Assembly: GCA_964017195.1 (NCBI GenBank)
Contig: OZ024898.1
Span: 10,352,130 to 10,416,129 of the forward strand
From: Siderastrea radians
Lineage: Eukaryota > Cnidaria > Anthozoa > Scleractinia > Rhizangiidae
DNA: 64,000 nt
Direction: 5' to 3'
Below, one piece after another: positions 1 to 12,059 of the stretch (the stretch's first letter is position 1; each line of letters starts with the position of its first letter). The notes under the pieces are model-generated. The model was not told the DNA's origin. It saw only the letters and a program-made list of their open reading frames with translations, and did no database searches. Made by a program: the position numbers and the translations under genes.

Positions 1-31
1 ACTTGAAAACATCAGGCTGATGTTTTCAAGT
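1..31. repeat. Perfect hairpin
   Basis: Bases 1-14 are the exact reverse complement of 18-31, with a 3-base loop. A T-run follows. The window edge cuts off its context, so I cannot say whether it is the end of a larger inverted-repeat element. Confidence 0.6.
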
Positions 32-279
32 TTTTCCTTTGTTTATTAGAAAACTCGCCAGAAACTGACTATGGTTTGCTCTTCCTTTGAGAAAATCATT
101 TTATTTCCTTAATTCTATTGAAGTTCCAAGAGTATTCCGTGTACGAGAAAAGGTATTTAGTTTACATTTCCGCACAATGTTCACCCCAAAACATAGAAAT
201 CCCAGTGACAGTCAGCTGCAACTATCCTTGTTGAAGGCGAAATCCGATCAATATAAAGTAAAATAAATAAATAAAAAAA

Positions 280-720
280 CGGTTGACTGCCCTGGACCTA
301 TTCTAAAGAGATTTTGAGTGGACTTATTACCGAAGGGGGGGGGGGGAAGGGAAGAGGGAGCTTATACCCAGTATTGACGACGGATGCCTCAGTGCAATCT
401 AAAGACCAGTTCCGAGATATAAATCAGTTAGCTAGATGACAGTTAAATGATTTTTTCCGTATGTCCAATTGGTTTGAGTTACACTCGAGATCACAGCAGC
501 TGTCATACAAATAATGTTGAGGTTGAAACGAAACAATTAGCTCGTCATTCAGTAAATAAATTATGTTTTTACCACTTGTCGATTAGTTGAAACTTCAGTG
601 CCAGTTACAATTTCTGGCCATCATTTTGACTAAGATCTGTTGTCATCACAGGATCGCGATCATGAGCCCGAGGGCTTCTTACCATCTGAGAATATAATCA
701 AGTTAGCTGAACTAAAAACA
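280..720 (-). promoter_or_regulatory. Duplicated Wnt 5' flank (gene lies left of window)
   Basis: This block matches, in the same orientation and order, the DNA upstream of Wnt-B (about 12105-12520) and the block at about 42180-42600. Shared landmarks are a G/A-rich stretch, a segment near 'atccaatattgatg', and the motif near 599-630 ('gccagttacaatttctggcc'). In Wnt-B this block begins about 630 bp upstream of exon 1, so the matching exon 1 here would fall left of base 1. I see no exon in the block itself. It is read as the upstream region of another minus-strand paralogue, by inference from similarity only. Confidence 0.5.
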
Positions 721-1633
721 ACCTGATGCTTTCCATTCAATATTGACTTTGTCAATATTGAATGGAAATTACAGTGGATCACGTTCACAAGGTTTGGAGT
801 CCTAATCAAAATTCCGTATGTGCAGCCTTAACAAAGGATGTTTGTGACACGTACTGCCTCAAATTAATTCTAGTCCAGCTTTTATTATTCAAATGTTACA
901 GGATATAGTTAGCTAAAAGTAATTTTGAATAGAGATATCGAATGGCAAAAATTCGGTACGAAACAGGAGGAAATTACTGAAAAAAAAAAAAACAGAAGAG
1001 AGGTCATTTCCAGGTAACTACCAGTTAAAAGTTTCCTTGAAGTCAAAACCAAAAATATATTTGTTATTTGCGAAAAACCAATTTAGGCATACTTTGTTTA
1101 AAAGAAAAGTTTCCGGGAAAACCTTTCTAAAAGAACATCTGCTTCGTACTGATCGATTCATCACAAAAGAAAACACCATTTGATCAATGTAAGATCAGTG
1201 ACAAGCTAAAGGTAGTCCTAAAAGAATAAATCATCGGATTTTTACTAGTTCCCTGTATTAATCTGTAAACCACAAATAAAACTTTCCGATCCACATATTT
1301 TCCAACACGTCCAACAAGAAATCAACCCAAGAATCCAACGACAAAAGAAATGCAAGTGCGAGTCTTTCATTGCATGCAAATTTGTTGTTTAACAGTTATC
1401 ACTTCAAGCACGAACATATCTACTAATCAATTAATTAAGCCTTTATCAATTTGCTATGCTGAATCAAGTTTCTTACCGCGGACTTGAAATCACAGAATCT
1501 TATCGTTGATTACCTAGTTTGATTACAATAAAACTAACATTGATGAATTAACTTTTAATCTGAACTAAAATCGAAGAAATCATTTACACTGTAATTTCAC
1601 TTTTTGTTAGTTCCCACTGCCACAGTGTACGAG
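721..1633. other. 3' flank of Wnt-A with one hairpin
   Basis: No gene is visible. Bases 730-747 and 751-768 form a perfect 18-bp inverted repeat with a 3-base loop. From about 1380 to 1633 the DNA resembles the regions just after the stop codons of Wnt-B, Wnt-C and Wnt-D, so it is the duplicated 3' untranslated and downstream region of Wnt-A, read on the minus strand. Confidence 0.5.
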
Positions 1634-4600
1634 TTACAAGTTGTTACAAAATACCTTCTTGGACACATGTTTTTTACATTTGCAACACCTTACAAACTTA
1701 TACTTACACTCGACTTGTTTGTAATGTTCCACTGTTTTAGGCTTCAGTTTACAAGACCTGCAAAGATTAACGAACGATCTGCAGTTGCTGTTGGTCGCAT
1801 CATCGCTTGAGCAAGTCATTCCCAGCATTCCCGGGAAGCCCATGGTGCCGTTTCGTACGCAGTTGTCTAGGAAGGGGTCGAGGTAAACAAGTCTCGTATC
1901 TTCGCTTAAGATGACTTTAAACTGGTTGCCTATTTGTTCATAAAGTTTGTTGTCCACGAACCAAACTCGCACGGCATTGTGGTATTTATGCTTCAGCTCT
2001 GCTCCAATCTTTTCAAATGACGCCGGCAGAATCTTCCAGCACTTTTTCAAGCCACAGGCTGTGTTCAAACCAAAACACTTACACCAGTAAACTAAGCTTG
2101 TTCCAACAACCTAGACAAACCAAATTAGTAAGAAAACACTTGATGCATTTTATATCACGTACTATAACTGAAATAGAATCACTTAAGGACGGTGCCTCCT
2201 TTTGTTACTGAGCATACCATCTGCACATCGCCATTGGTTTGATCCGAAAAACTTGGGCTTCTTGAGGACGGTGCCTACTTATACAAACGTATTTTGTGAC
2301 GGTTTGTGACATTCCGGGGAAAATCAGGTCTTAGCAAGGGCTGTTGGAATGGAAAAAGGAAATTGAGGGTAACTACGCATTTTGCAGAGATCATTGAGCT
2401 CAAGAGAGAAAATGCGATACATTGTTCTGTATTTAAAAGCTTTTTTTTTTAGAATTATGGTTGTTTAATTATCTCTGAAAAATTCATGGTTACCCACAAT
2501 TTTATTTTTGGATTCCAGCCCTTGCTGAGATACGTTTTTTCCCCCATTGTCATGGCGTGTGCTTAGAAATACCTCTGTATGAGGAGGCACCGTCCTTAAA
2601 CTGTTCTGATAAATGTGTAGATTAGTTATCCGAAATGAGCCACTATTCCAGTGGCTTATTCCATTTGTTTATTAGTTTGATGACTGACTTTGTTAGGTGA
2701 TAAACTTCTATCGTTTGAGAGAATATGTCCATCTTTATCCCTTCCTTGTTCGGTTAAATTTGCTGCCATACCAACAAGGTAGTTGACCCGCTGTCAAAAA
2801 ATGTAAAAATGGCGTGTTCCCACAAATTAGCATAAACTAATTAGGTAAGACGTTTCTGAGACTGATGTGACAGACTAGGAATACTAAATAGCATGCCGTT
2901 TTCAGTAAAACTTTATCTGGTCGCTATCGGGGAAAAAAGACTTAATGAGGACCCACGATGTTCAGTAACCATGGTTACCTCTCTTCCCACTTTGTTGTTG
3001 TGCAGATTAACCGCCGTTCGAGCGTCGTTTCCTTTTTCCAAGTTTTCAAAAAAGCGTCTCGTCTCGTACTCTCCAAACTCGATGTTATCACCACAGCCGG
3101 CGGCAGTCCCACCTCTCTTTGACCACTCATATGGTAACTTCCGCCTTTTACACTTGCATCCCTGTATGTTGTGTCGGCATTTAAGCGTCAGCTCGTAAGT
3201 GATGGCGGCAGCACTGATTGCATGGATGAATGCAGTCTCTTTTGTGGCTAAAAGAAAACGGAAAATTTTTAAGGGGACTACACTCGGAGCTATAATAATT
3301 GGCAAGGGAAAACGAATCCAGATGAGTTAAAAGTTACACATAAACAGAATAATGCATGTAATATTCCATTAGTCTTCAGCTGACCATTATAATTAGATGT
3401 CTCAGTGATTTTAGTATCCTCATGCCTTATAAACCCTTACCCTAATCCTTATTAGATGTGGGAATCTTCAGTAGAAGTACCTAAAACACTGATAACAGAT
3501 AGTACTGATGCAAGGTTGTCTAGCAAAGCGTCAAACCAGGAGCCCACTTATGGGCTCCAGACAAAAGGTAACTTTTTCAGACGAGAGTAAATATATAAAT
3601 TAGTCATGCATAACAGCTGGTGCAATAATTCCCAGTATCCAAGAACTGTACATCGAAAAGTAAATAAACAACGTTCAGATTAATGGTCTATAAACCAATT
3701 TTATCACTTTAGGTCTATTCGCTTTTGTAAAGTTTACAGTATTTTACCTCCGTTGCCAGCGTAACAGAAAAAAAGAAGGTTTACCGCAGGGAAGTGTAGG
3801 CTACGAACACGCTCCTTAGAGAAGAACATGGCAAAAAAAAAAAACCTCGGCGAGGAAGGAGCCTGTCTGAGAGGACTTAAAAAAGTGAGGAAGCTTAATG
3901 CTTAATCATTCTCACAAACGTCTTGATTATGGTAAACTTTATTAGTGGATAAAAATAAGCCCAAGATTAACCTCAACACCAGAACATGTACAGAAGTAAA
4001 ACAGCTAATCCAAACATCCTATTCGTTTAGCAATCTTACCAAAGGGAAGTGTTGTGTTAACAAAGATGGCTAACTCTGGATCGACAAATCGGTTTACAAA
4101 TGAACAGTTCCATAGCGAACTATCGTTAAACTGTTTCTGGCATTCCTCTATTCCACGGCGGGCTCCTAATTTCACGATGCTCCGTAGAGGAGGATAACCC
4201 AGCTGTAAAGTAAGAGACGACTAATTAATGTTCTATTCCCGAAAGTAAAGACAATTTAAGTAGTATTCTAAGCCAGGAACCAATATTGTAGACTGATTAA
4301 GGGTTTAAAATAAATTTTTGCTTTAAAAATTTTTTGCCTTTTTTTTTTGGCTTGCTTTAGCTCAGATCCTACGCCCGAGTAGAAACGAATAAACTGTGCA
4401 AGTCAACGGTAAAAAAGAGGAAGTATTGAGATTTATTCTTGGTCAAATTATTGAGGAGAAAAAAGAGTGCTCGCTGTCTAGTAAGAGGATAAATGATTAC
4501 CCTAAATTGTGGTTATTAAATTGCCATTTGTAGTATAAACGCGTGCTGGATCTACTAAGGTTGTTATTAAACTACTTATCATTGGCTAAAATTGACCACT

Positions 4601-6387
4601 TGGACCTGTTTAAAGCTTCGAGTTCATGTCAGGTTTGACTGAAAACATCGCGTTATGTGCTGTAAATATTGCAGTGTCTAGAAAGATGTGATGAATGTGG
4701 TCTTAGTTTTACCCTCTTGTTTGACCTGTGTAATGTGCGTCGAAATGCAGAATTAAACATGTACCGACATCCTTTGGTCTTCTCAAATGGGCCAAAAAGA
4801 ACTTAGCAAGTATAGACTAAACGTATCGTTGCGATTTTGTACACAGCTTACGAATGATAACAAAATTAACGGTAACTGTTCGAACTTATAGCGTCCGCGA
4901 CTAGGCCCAGATACCGTGGCCTGAACGTCATCAACAACGCTGTGGCCGAAATACATGGATTATCAGGAGTAATATATAGATTTAGCCAAGCCTAAAAGCG
5001 TTTTTGTTTTTTGTTTTGTTTTTTTGTTTTGTTTTTGCTGGCAGTTATTAATTTGTGAAAATACTCTCATTCAAGTCGTTAAATAAAAAATAAAAAACAA
5101 AAAAACAAAGAAAAAAAAAGATAAAAAATTCCTGCTCCCGCTGAGTGTCGAACCCGCCTCGTCGGCGTAACATGCCGGTGACTAGTCCACTAGGCCATGG
5201 GCGTTTAACGTTAGTTTGGAAGTTAATTTTAATACTTATTTCTTTCTTCGTGAGAAGCTGCCTATCAGCATGAAAATGCTGGTGTTTTTCCTGGCAAAAT
5301 GTGTTCGAAACGCCGTAAAAACCATGGTTGGTGACAGAAGAAACCAAAAAGCACTAACTCTGCTACATTTGGCGTCGAAACCGTTGCGAAAAGCTTTGAA
5401 CTCAAGCGGTGTGCCGACCGAGTTTGAACAGAACCGACGAGGCAAATTTGAACTTTTTGCCTGAACTTTATCGCCTAATTTCTTTCGCCTAAACTGAACT
5501 TTTCCCCTTCCACCAAAAAGACAACTGAGTGTTCTTTTGAACTTTTTTTTTCCATTAACAAATTTGTTTTTGAATTTTGTTGTCTTTGCTTGTTTTGTTA
5601 CAACGCGGGTCAACGTGCGATTTCGCGCCAAAAACACACGGGATTCAGCACAGGGTTATATCCAGTGTATGAAGTGTATTGGTAGCCCTGTGGTGCGGAC
5701 GGACGGACGAACGGATGTACGGACGGGCGGTCACGTGACTATTACGTCACTACCAAATTTTTTTGGCTTGATAGGTTACCAAATTTCCTTAGCAATGGAG
5801 CTCCGCTGACGCGCTAGCGCGCTGGCTCCGCTATAATTGCAGCTGTACACACCAGAAACGTTATTTTATACCATGAATCACAAACAGCGTGACATACCTG
5901 TTTTGTTTCGTTGGTCCTATGAAGAAAACGATAAAAAGACAATCCGTGAGGCATTTAGTCTGCTGTGGTCGGGTTAATTATATAATAAGCTAAGGCAAAA
6001 AGGGGAGGGGGGGATTGAAAAATATCAGTCATTTCGTAAAAGAAGGCCTTTCATCTGTCCAAGGTTACTAGACTGTACATTCAGAAATTAAGAGCGCGCT
6101 CTAGAAATCTAGAAATAGAAAATGATGCTCGGTTGGTGAGATCAAGTGCAGTTCTTAAAATCCATATCACCTGACTTATCATTTGCTGGCTTTTGTCTCG
6201 TCAAAGAAATTGCCAAGGAGAGTCACGTTTGAATTCAGAAGACTATTTATATGTTCTGAGATGAAATAGCAATAAATTACCTTGTAAGGTCGAATGGGTG
6301 AGACGGCAGAGATGTCCCGCACAATTCCACAAGCTGAGGGGACATCAAGTCAACAAGAATCACTAAAATCGCAACTGATAACTTCAT
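1634..6387 (-). CDS. Divergent Wnt ligand, copy A (5 exons, C-terminal frameshift)
   Basis: Proposed secreted Wnt-family ligand. Exons on the minus strand are 6281-6387 (ATG, signal peptide MKLSVAILVILVDLM), 5898-5916 (19-nt micro-exon), 4040-4202, 2979-3247 and 1634-2110. All junctions are GT-AG and all phases agree, giving about 344 aa, near the normal Wnt length of 350-380. Family marks are GIEECQKQF..WNC in exon 3, KETAFIHAISAA, CGDNIEFG and NLHNNKVGRE in exon 4, and CKC..KKCW plus LVYLDPF in exon 5. The acylation motif CHGxSGSC reads CFGLNTAC, so the acceptor serine is Ala. Near the end, an indel after a CKCKKH stretch moves translation out of the frame that encodes YFVTTCNSY in the other copies; it stops early at 1634 and the last cysteines are lost. 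It may be a decaying gene, or the indel may be an assembly error. The exon model is inferred from comparison with copies C and D. Confidence 0.75.
2187..2595. mobile_element. TTAA-flanked MITE in Wnt-A intron 4
   Basis: A 409-bp non-autonomous element with terminal inverted repeats beginning GGACGGTGCC, flanked on both sides by TTAA (2183-2186 and 2596-2599). It has no coding capacity. TTAA duplications are typical of piggyBac and Kolobok transposons; which family applies here is not shown by the sequence. The same element sits at the matching place in Wnt-C (28977-29378), so it was inserted before those genes duplicated. Confidence 0.75.
5130..5210 (-). repeat. tRNA-derived SINE head
   Basis: On the minus strand the segment has an A-box-like stretch (TGGCCTAGTGGACTAG) and a B-box (GGTTCGACACTC) at tRNA-like spacing, followed by a T-rich tail near 5100-5130. 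This is the layout of a tRNA-derived SINE promoter. It lies in the intron of Wnt-A between exons 2 and 3. The short reading frames over it are not coding. Confidence 0.5.
5640..5830. repeat. Dispersed repeat with ACGG microsatellite
   Basis: A GC-rich block inside Wnt-A intron 2. It holds a degenerate (GGAC/ACGG)n run at about 5695-5730, a segment with GTCACGTGAC and a GCGCTAGCGCGC palindrome near 5812. It looks like a dispersed repeat. I see no second full copy in this window, so the call rests on composition and internal structure. Confidence 0.35.
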
Positions 6388-6608
6388 CTTCAGGAACGAT
6401 AACATGTGCTGGAGAACCTGAGGGACACTGATCGGTGCATCAGTGAACTGAGATCAGATTGTCTGTAGTTGAGAGATAAGCATGAATCTCATACTGAAAG
6501 AAACTTGAGATTGTGCTAGATAAGAAGCAAAATTCTGCTCGGTAAATCAAGGAGATTTTGAACTGACAGATGATATTAGCTGATTCCCTAGCAAGATACT
6601 TTTATGAT

Positions 6609-6840
6609 GAGGCCCTGTTAGGGTAAATTCCGACAAGCGACATTGCCTTGAAACAGCGACATAAGACAGATGAAATGGCGACAAACGACAAAAAGATGGA
6701 TTGAAACTGCGACAGCGACGAAGACAAGCGCAAATACAATAGTAAAATACCGACAGGGACATGGCTTCCTCCTCAATACGTGAAACGTAGGGTTTTGAAA
6801 TTCAGACAAGCGACATTCGTAGCCCCCGTAAAAGGGCCTC
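6609..6840. mobile_element. Small inverted-repeat element rich in GCGACA motifs
   Basis: The ends are imperfect inverted repeats (GAGGCCCT at 6609, AGGGCCTC ending at 6840). They are flanked by a direct TATGAT (6603-6608 and 6841-6846), consistent with a 6-bp target duplication. The interior repeats GCGACA-like words about every 15-30 bases. It has no plausible coding frame and lies just upstream of Wnt-A exon 1, so it could alter that gene's promoter. The family is unassigned. Confidence 0.5.
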
Positions 6841-6979
6841 TATGATGAGGCCATTCGATAACCGGTAATATCCGCTAATAAATTCTGTCGTGCCAGAGGG
6901 TGATACACTTCTGTAAATTTCAAAGGCGCCAGTGAGTTAGTTATAATAATAATAGCTAAATTGTCCACTCCCCTTGGGG

Positions 6980-7260
6980 GGCTTTGGGTGGACTTTTAAA
7001 CGGTAAGGGGCAGGGTGAGAGGGCTTAGATCTAATATTGATGGCTCAATACAATCCAACGATCTAAAGATCAGTTTTTGAGATGTGAATCAGTTTTGATA
7101 GATGTCTGTTATTTGTTTTTTTTTCCCATAAGCATGCGCGGTTGGTTTGAGTTACGTTTGATTTACATTCGTTGCCTTGATTCATACCAGCTGTCAGTGC
7201 AAATAAAGCTGAGTACGAGACTGATCAATTCGTTTCTCATTGTCTCATTGACTAAATGTC
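6980..7260 (-). promoter_or_regulatory. Duplicated 5' flank of Wnt-A
   Basis: Matches the upstream blocks of Wnt-C (32905-33110) and, more weakly, Wnt-B, with landmarks such as 'ggggcagggtgaga' and 'cataccagctgtcagt'. It lies about 600 bp upstream of the Wnt-A start codon. The part that carries the ETS-like motif in other copies is missing, apparently replaced by the repeat at 7265-7450. Confidence 0.45.
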
Positions 7261-7264
7261 CAGT

Positions 7265-7450
7265 GGAACTCAATAACGTTTTATACGGGGACGCTCCGCC
7301 CGGAAGTTCAAACTCTTGCCCTTTAAATTATAGTAATTTGTACCAAAATGGTACCCCTTTCGTATACCTAGAGCAAAATTTACCCCTTTCTTATGCCTCA
7401 AGAATAAGCCAAAACCATAAAATTTATGGAGACTACGTCCGAAAGGCATA
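7265..7450. repeat. Dispersed repeat ('cggggacgctccgccc' family), partial
   Basis: Shares long matches with 41240-41410 (opposite orientation), including 'ccaaaatggtacccctttcg' and the 'tatacggggacgctccgcccgg' end, and with the short fragment at 55650-55760. The reading frame across it is a by-product. It is probably part of a non-autonomous transposon whose inner part is missing here. Confidence 0.55.
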
Positions 7451-7802
7451 GTGGGATGGTAAGTGATGGGATGGATCAGGGACGCCAGGACGGTGGAGTA
7501 GGGTTGAAGTGTTCCCTAAACTTTGTCTTCAGTTAAAACAAATCTGCTCTAGGAATTGTGCATCTCTATTTGAGATGAGTTTTATGCCTTGGAATTCAGT
7601 TTATAGACATTTCCAACATGGATTTAGTTGTATTTTCCAGACATCTTAAATGAAATTGAGCTATTTCATACAATCATGTTTACTATAAAACAATTTCACC
7701 GACGTTTCCTTAAAAAATACCAGTTTTTCATAAGCCAAACTTAATGTCTCGGTGTTTATCGAAGATACTTATCTTTGAACGTTGCTGAAAATTGAGTTTC
7801 AT

Positions 7803-7982
7803 ATAGTGCGTTTTCATATGACGCCACGGCGGCCATATTGGTGTACCAAAAACAATGAAACAGCGGCCATATTGGTGTACCAAACCAATCCTGAGAGAGT
7901 TGAAGTCTTTTCTTATGCAAACACTTTCTTTTGTTCCAATAAATTTACATAGCTGCTGGTCACGTGAGTGAAAACGCTCTAT
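7803..7982. mobile_element. MITE with 14-bp inverted ends
   Basis: The ends read ATAGTGCGTTTTCA and, on the other strand, ATAGAGCGTTTTCA. The 180-bp interior contains two direct copies of 'cggccatattggtgtaccaaa' (about 7830-7850 and 7864-7884). There is no coding capacity. It lies in the intergenic DNA between Wnt-A and Wnt-B. Confidence 0.6.
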
Positions 7983-7984
7983 GA

Positions 7985-8662
7985 AACCGTTGCCACGGCA
8001 ACGGAAATAACAAACAAGTTGAATCGTAGCATATTACTTTACGATAACCATGAAGATCCTCGAATAACGGGCTCGTAAATAACAGCAGTCCTAAGCGTTA
8101 GCGCATGCGCCAAACCAGTTTGAAACCGGTTTTCCTGGTTGTGAGTTAATTTATTTATCCAGAGTTGGGGACGGCGCTAAACGGTTGCTTGTAGTAGTTC
8201 CTCGTACTTTCGTTCGCCGGAAACCACTGCTCGCAGGGTACCCTTTTCATAGCTAACTACAAATCGCTTATCTCTTCCAGTAAACTTTGAATTGCAATAA
8301 AACCAAGCAAGATTTTTTTTCTAGTCAGAGGGGCATGTTATGGACACTGCTGGAATTAAAGGACGGAAACGTTTGCAAATATATAGAATACTAGGCTACA
8401 CGAGTACATGATGGTGTAAGAAATACGAAGTAATAAATATTCGACATCAAGTGTTTTAAAGAACCGATGTTTAATTGTACAGTTATGTATATATTGTACT
8501 TTAACTTCATATTATCACTTCACGATTTTTAGAAACATGCCAAGTCTTTTAAGCCTTTATCAGTTTGCTTCCCTGCACCAAGAATTTACCGATTTTAAAT
8601 CACAGAATCAGACCTGACATTGATGAATTAACTTTTATTCTGAATCAAAATCAATTTAACTT
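7985..8662. other. 3' flank of Wnt-B
   Basis: No gene is visible. The stretch from about 8255 to 8660 matches two stretches downstream of Wnt-C (27520-27730 and 27930-28200), so it is the duplicated 3' region of the gene family. A minus-strand AATAAA occurs near 8634, just beyond the Wnt-B stop, and could be its old polyadenylation signal. Confidence 0.45.
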
Positions 8663-11477
8663 TTAGTTGTTTTTCACTGCCACTGTGTACGAGTTACAGG
8701 TTGTTACGAAATACATTCCACGGCAAGTTTTGTTACATTTAGTTTTGCAAACAAACTTACACTCACACTTCACCTGTTTGTAATGTTTCACTTTTACAGG
8801 CCTCAGTTTACAAGAACTACACAGATTAATAAAATATTTGCAGTTGCTGTTGGTGGTGTCATCGCTAGTGCAACTTATTCCAAGCATTCCCGGGAAGCCC
8901 ATGGTGTCGTTTCGCACGCAGAAGTCTGGAAAGGAGTCGAGATAAACGAGCCTCGTGTCATAGTTTGAGATGACTCTAAACTGGTTGCCGATTCGCTCAT
9001 AAAGATTGTTGTCCACGAACCACACTCGCACAGCACTGTGGTAACTCTGTTTCAGCTCTGCTGCAATTTCTTCAAATGGCGCCAGTATCTTCCAGCACTT
9101 TTTCGCGGCACAGCTGCTCCAGCCATAACACCTACACCAGTGAACTAGACTTGTTCCAACAACCTAGAGAAATCGTCTCGTCTGGTATTGTCCAAACTCC
9201 ACGTTATCACCACAGCCGGCGTCAATCCCACCTCTCTTTGACCACGCATATGGCAACTTGTGTTTTTTACACTTGCATCCTCGTATGTTATGTCGGCACT
9301 TAATCGTCAGGGATGGCGCAGTGGTGAGAGCGCTCGCCTCCCACCAATGTGGCCCGGGTTCGACTCCTGGTCCCGGTGTCATATGTGGGTTGAGTTTGTT
9401 GTTGGTTCTCGTCCTTGCTCCGAGAGGTTTTTCTCCGGGTGCTCCGGTTTTCCCCTCTCCTCAAAAACCAACACATCCAAATTCCAATTCGATCTTGGAG
9501 GTGTCCCCAATTAGCATTCTTTGCTAGATACCGTTGACACCTAAATAAAGTGATTTATTTATTTATTTTATTTATTTTTTTTATTTATTTATTTTTATTA
9601 TTATTATGAAAGTGATGGCGGCAATACTGATAGCGTGGATGAATGCAGTTTCTTAATAATAATAATAATAATAATAATTAAATAAATGAATAAATAAATG
9701 AATAAAAACGAAGGGAAAAAGGATAGGTATTTAGTGTGCCACCAGACAAACAGTAACTTTTTGCAGACGAAAGTAACCATAATTGGACATGCGTGACAGC
9801 CGGTGTAATAATCATCAGTTGCCACGAATTGCAAAGTTCAGTTCAAAGTTCAGATTAACACGCTATAAAGCATTTTATCGACTTAGCTCTCATCACTTTT
9901 GTAAACATTATTTTCTCTTTAGCGCTGTTGCCAGTTACACAGATGTTTAGTGAAGCCTCACGACTCCTTAGACAAGAGTAGAGTGAAAGAAAAAAAAATG
10001 TGAGCAAAGAGCCTATCTGCTAAAAAAGTGAGAACTCCACCAGAACATGTACAGAAGTAAAACAGCTAATCCAAACATCCTATTTTTAGCAATCTTACCA
10101 AAGGGAAGTGTTGCGTTAACAAAGATGGGTAACTCTGAATCGACGAGTTAGTTTCCAAATGCACAGTTCCATAACGAGCTATCGTTAAACTGCTTTCGAC
10201 ATTCCTCTACTCCACGGCGAGCTCCTAATTTCACGATGCTCCGTAGAGGGGGATAACCCAGCTGTAAATTGGAAGTATTAAAGAGACAAGTAAATGCTCT
10301 ATTCCCGAAAGTAACAATAATTTGTGTAGTATTGTGGCGATAAGGAACCAATATGGTGCCCTACAGTTAACGTTTCACCTCTTAGACGGCTACAAATAAA
10401 CGAATACAAATTCTTTTTTGAAAGACTTAATTCTCGCCACATTTCTTTAAACACATTCCCTGTCCATTGATAACAATAGCTTGCAACAACCAAATTGATT
10501 CACCCAACATTGAGGGGAAGGAAAAGCCAAGCATAAAAACAGGTGATTTGCGACATTGCGAGAAGTGTTCCAACGCAATTTGCCCAATGTGAAGAAAAAT
10601 GTAGCTCCGTACAGTATATACGCGCAGTGGATTTGCCGGCGCATCGCGGGTTTCTATTAGGCGCGTTCGGATATTTTTTTCTTTTGGAATCTCCTGACAA
10701 AAAAGGGAAACATACGCGCCAGCGAGGGAATAAAGACGTCTTGAAGTTCCTTAGGCCCTACGCGCGAGTAAAACTGTATAGTGGGGGGGGGGGGTGGGGG
10801 GGGGGACAGGGAGGTTTAAACCTCCCGCTTCCCGTACCCTTTAATCCTGGTTCCCGCCCTGTATTTGTTGCCGCACGCCTCTTTGCTTTTTTTTTTATTT
10901 CAAAATATTGCGCAACTGATCAGCCCCAGCAATACACGAATAGAGGAGTTTGTATGGAAAATATAACGCGCGCTAAAAATGTGTTTAATGTGAAATAAAG
11001 TTGCCTTTTTAACTCGCCTCTGGCTCATTCATGCGTTTATCAGTGTTTTTACAGTGATTTAGTCCTCGAAGGATCAATATAACACCTCTCTGAGCGAGAC
11101 GCTTTTCCACCCTGAGAGGCAAAGAGAGTTGGATTACTGTGTTTGAAAGCCAAAAATAGTGAGCTTGGGCTACCTGTGATATTATCTGTCAAGGGTTACT
11201 GCACATCAGAAATTCTGAGCGCGCTATAGAAATAGAAAATGGTGTTTTGTTCAGTAAGCTCAAGTGAACTTCTGACTTACTTGGGTTTGTCCGGCTTCAA
11301 AAAAACTGCTAAGGAGAGTCACGTTTGACTTGATTATCACTGGCATATGTTCAAGGAATGCAGCTGCACAGTAAACGTACTTGTAAGCTCGAAGGAGTGA
11401 GATGGCCCGCACAAGTCTACCAGCTGCAGGGACATCAAATCAACAAGAATCACTAAAATCACAACTGATAACTTCAT
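8663..11477 (-). pseudogene. Wnt pseudogene, copy B
   Basis: Recognisable minus-strand exons are 11381-11477 (signal peptide, MKLSVVILVILVDLM), 10099-10261 (LGYPPLRSIVKLGARRG), a broken exon 4 (9164-9310 plus about 9608-9655) and 8663-9163 (terminal exon, ending YFVTTCNSYTVAVKNN). Damage: the exon 1 donor has lost a base relative to the other copies; no 19-nt micro-exon is visible; exon 3 has a TAA at 10148-10150; a SINE (9311-9606) splits exon 4 and an (ATT)n run replaces its acceptor; and the end of exon 4 plus all of intron 4 are deleted, creating a TAG at the fusion with exon 5. The terminal exon alone is open and keeps its cysteines, with the acylation region reading CYGWSSC. A functional product is very unlikely. 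Confidence 0.85.
9311..9606 (+). mobile_element. tRNA-derived SINE inserted in Wnt-B exon 4
   Basis: Starts with a tRNA-like head: A-box region 'tggcgcagtggtgagagcg', B-box 'ggttcgactcc'. This is followed by a unique body and a TTTAT-rich tail. A second copy at 44486-44758 shares head, body and tail. The insertion falls between codons of Wnt exon 4: the left half ends 'cgtcag' and the right half resumes near 9608 with 'agtgatggcggca', compared with continuous sequence in copies A and C. A few bases at the junction appear lost. Confidence 0.85.
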
Positions 11478-12059
11478 CTTCAGGAGCGATTGTTACGCCG
11501 ACGATGCTTAGTGCTGGGGAATTCGAGGGAAACTGATCAATGCAACGGTCAACTGAAACTGTCTGTAGTTGAGAGATAAGCGTGAATCTTATACTAAAAG
11601 AAACGTGACATTGTGGCAGATTAGAAGCAAAATTCTGCTTGGTCAATCAAGGAGAAATTGAATTGACAGATGATATCAATTGATTCCCCGACAAGACACT
11701 GATAACCAGAAAAAAAACAGCTGAATAATACTCAATCCCAACACAGTCTAAATTTGGATCAAGGACCATTATACTTTTTTGGGGGGAGGGGGCCATTTTA
11801 TTTCTACAGGAATTTTTTGGTCACTAAAAGCTCTGTATGGATTTTATTTGAATAGCTTGCAATAAATTTCTTTGTTTTCTGCCGCATGTACGATTTTTAT
11901 CTCATCTACAAAAACTGCTCATATATTTGTATTTAATATCCAGGTAGTACCCTTCTGTCACTTACAATGGCGTCTGTGAGCTACAACTATAATAATAGCT
12001 TAATTCAGCGCAGCCTTTGAGGGGTTTTTCAGGGCAATGAACCAAATAATCTAAATGAA

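Noticed and set aside
9258..9527. Two overlapping frames rich in Pro/Ser
   Set aside because: They lie entirely in the tRNA-derived SINE; the second SINE copy gives similar false frames.
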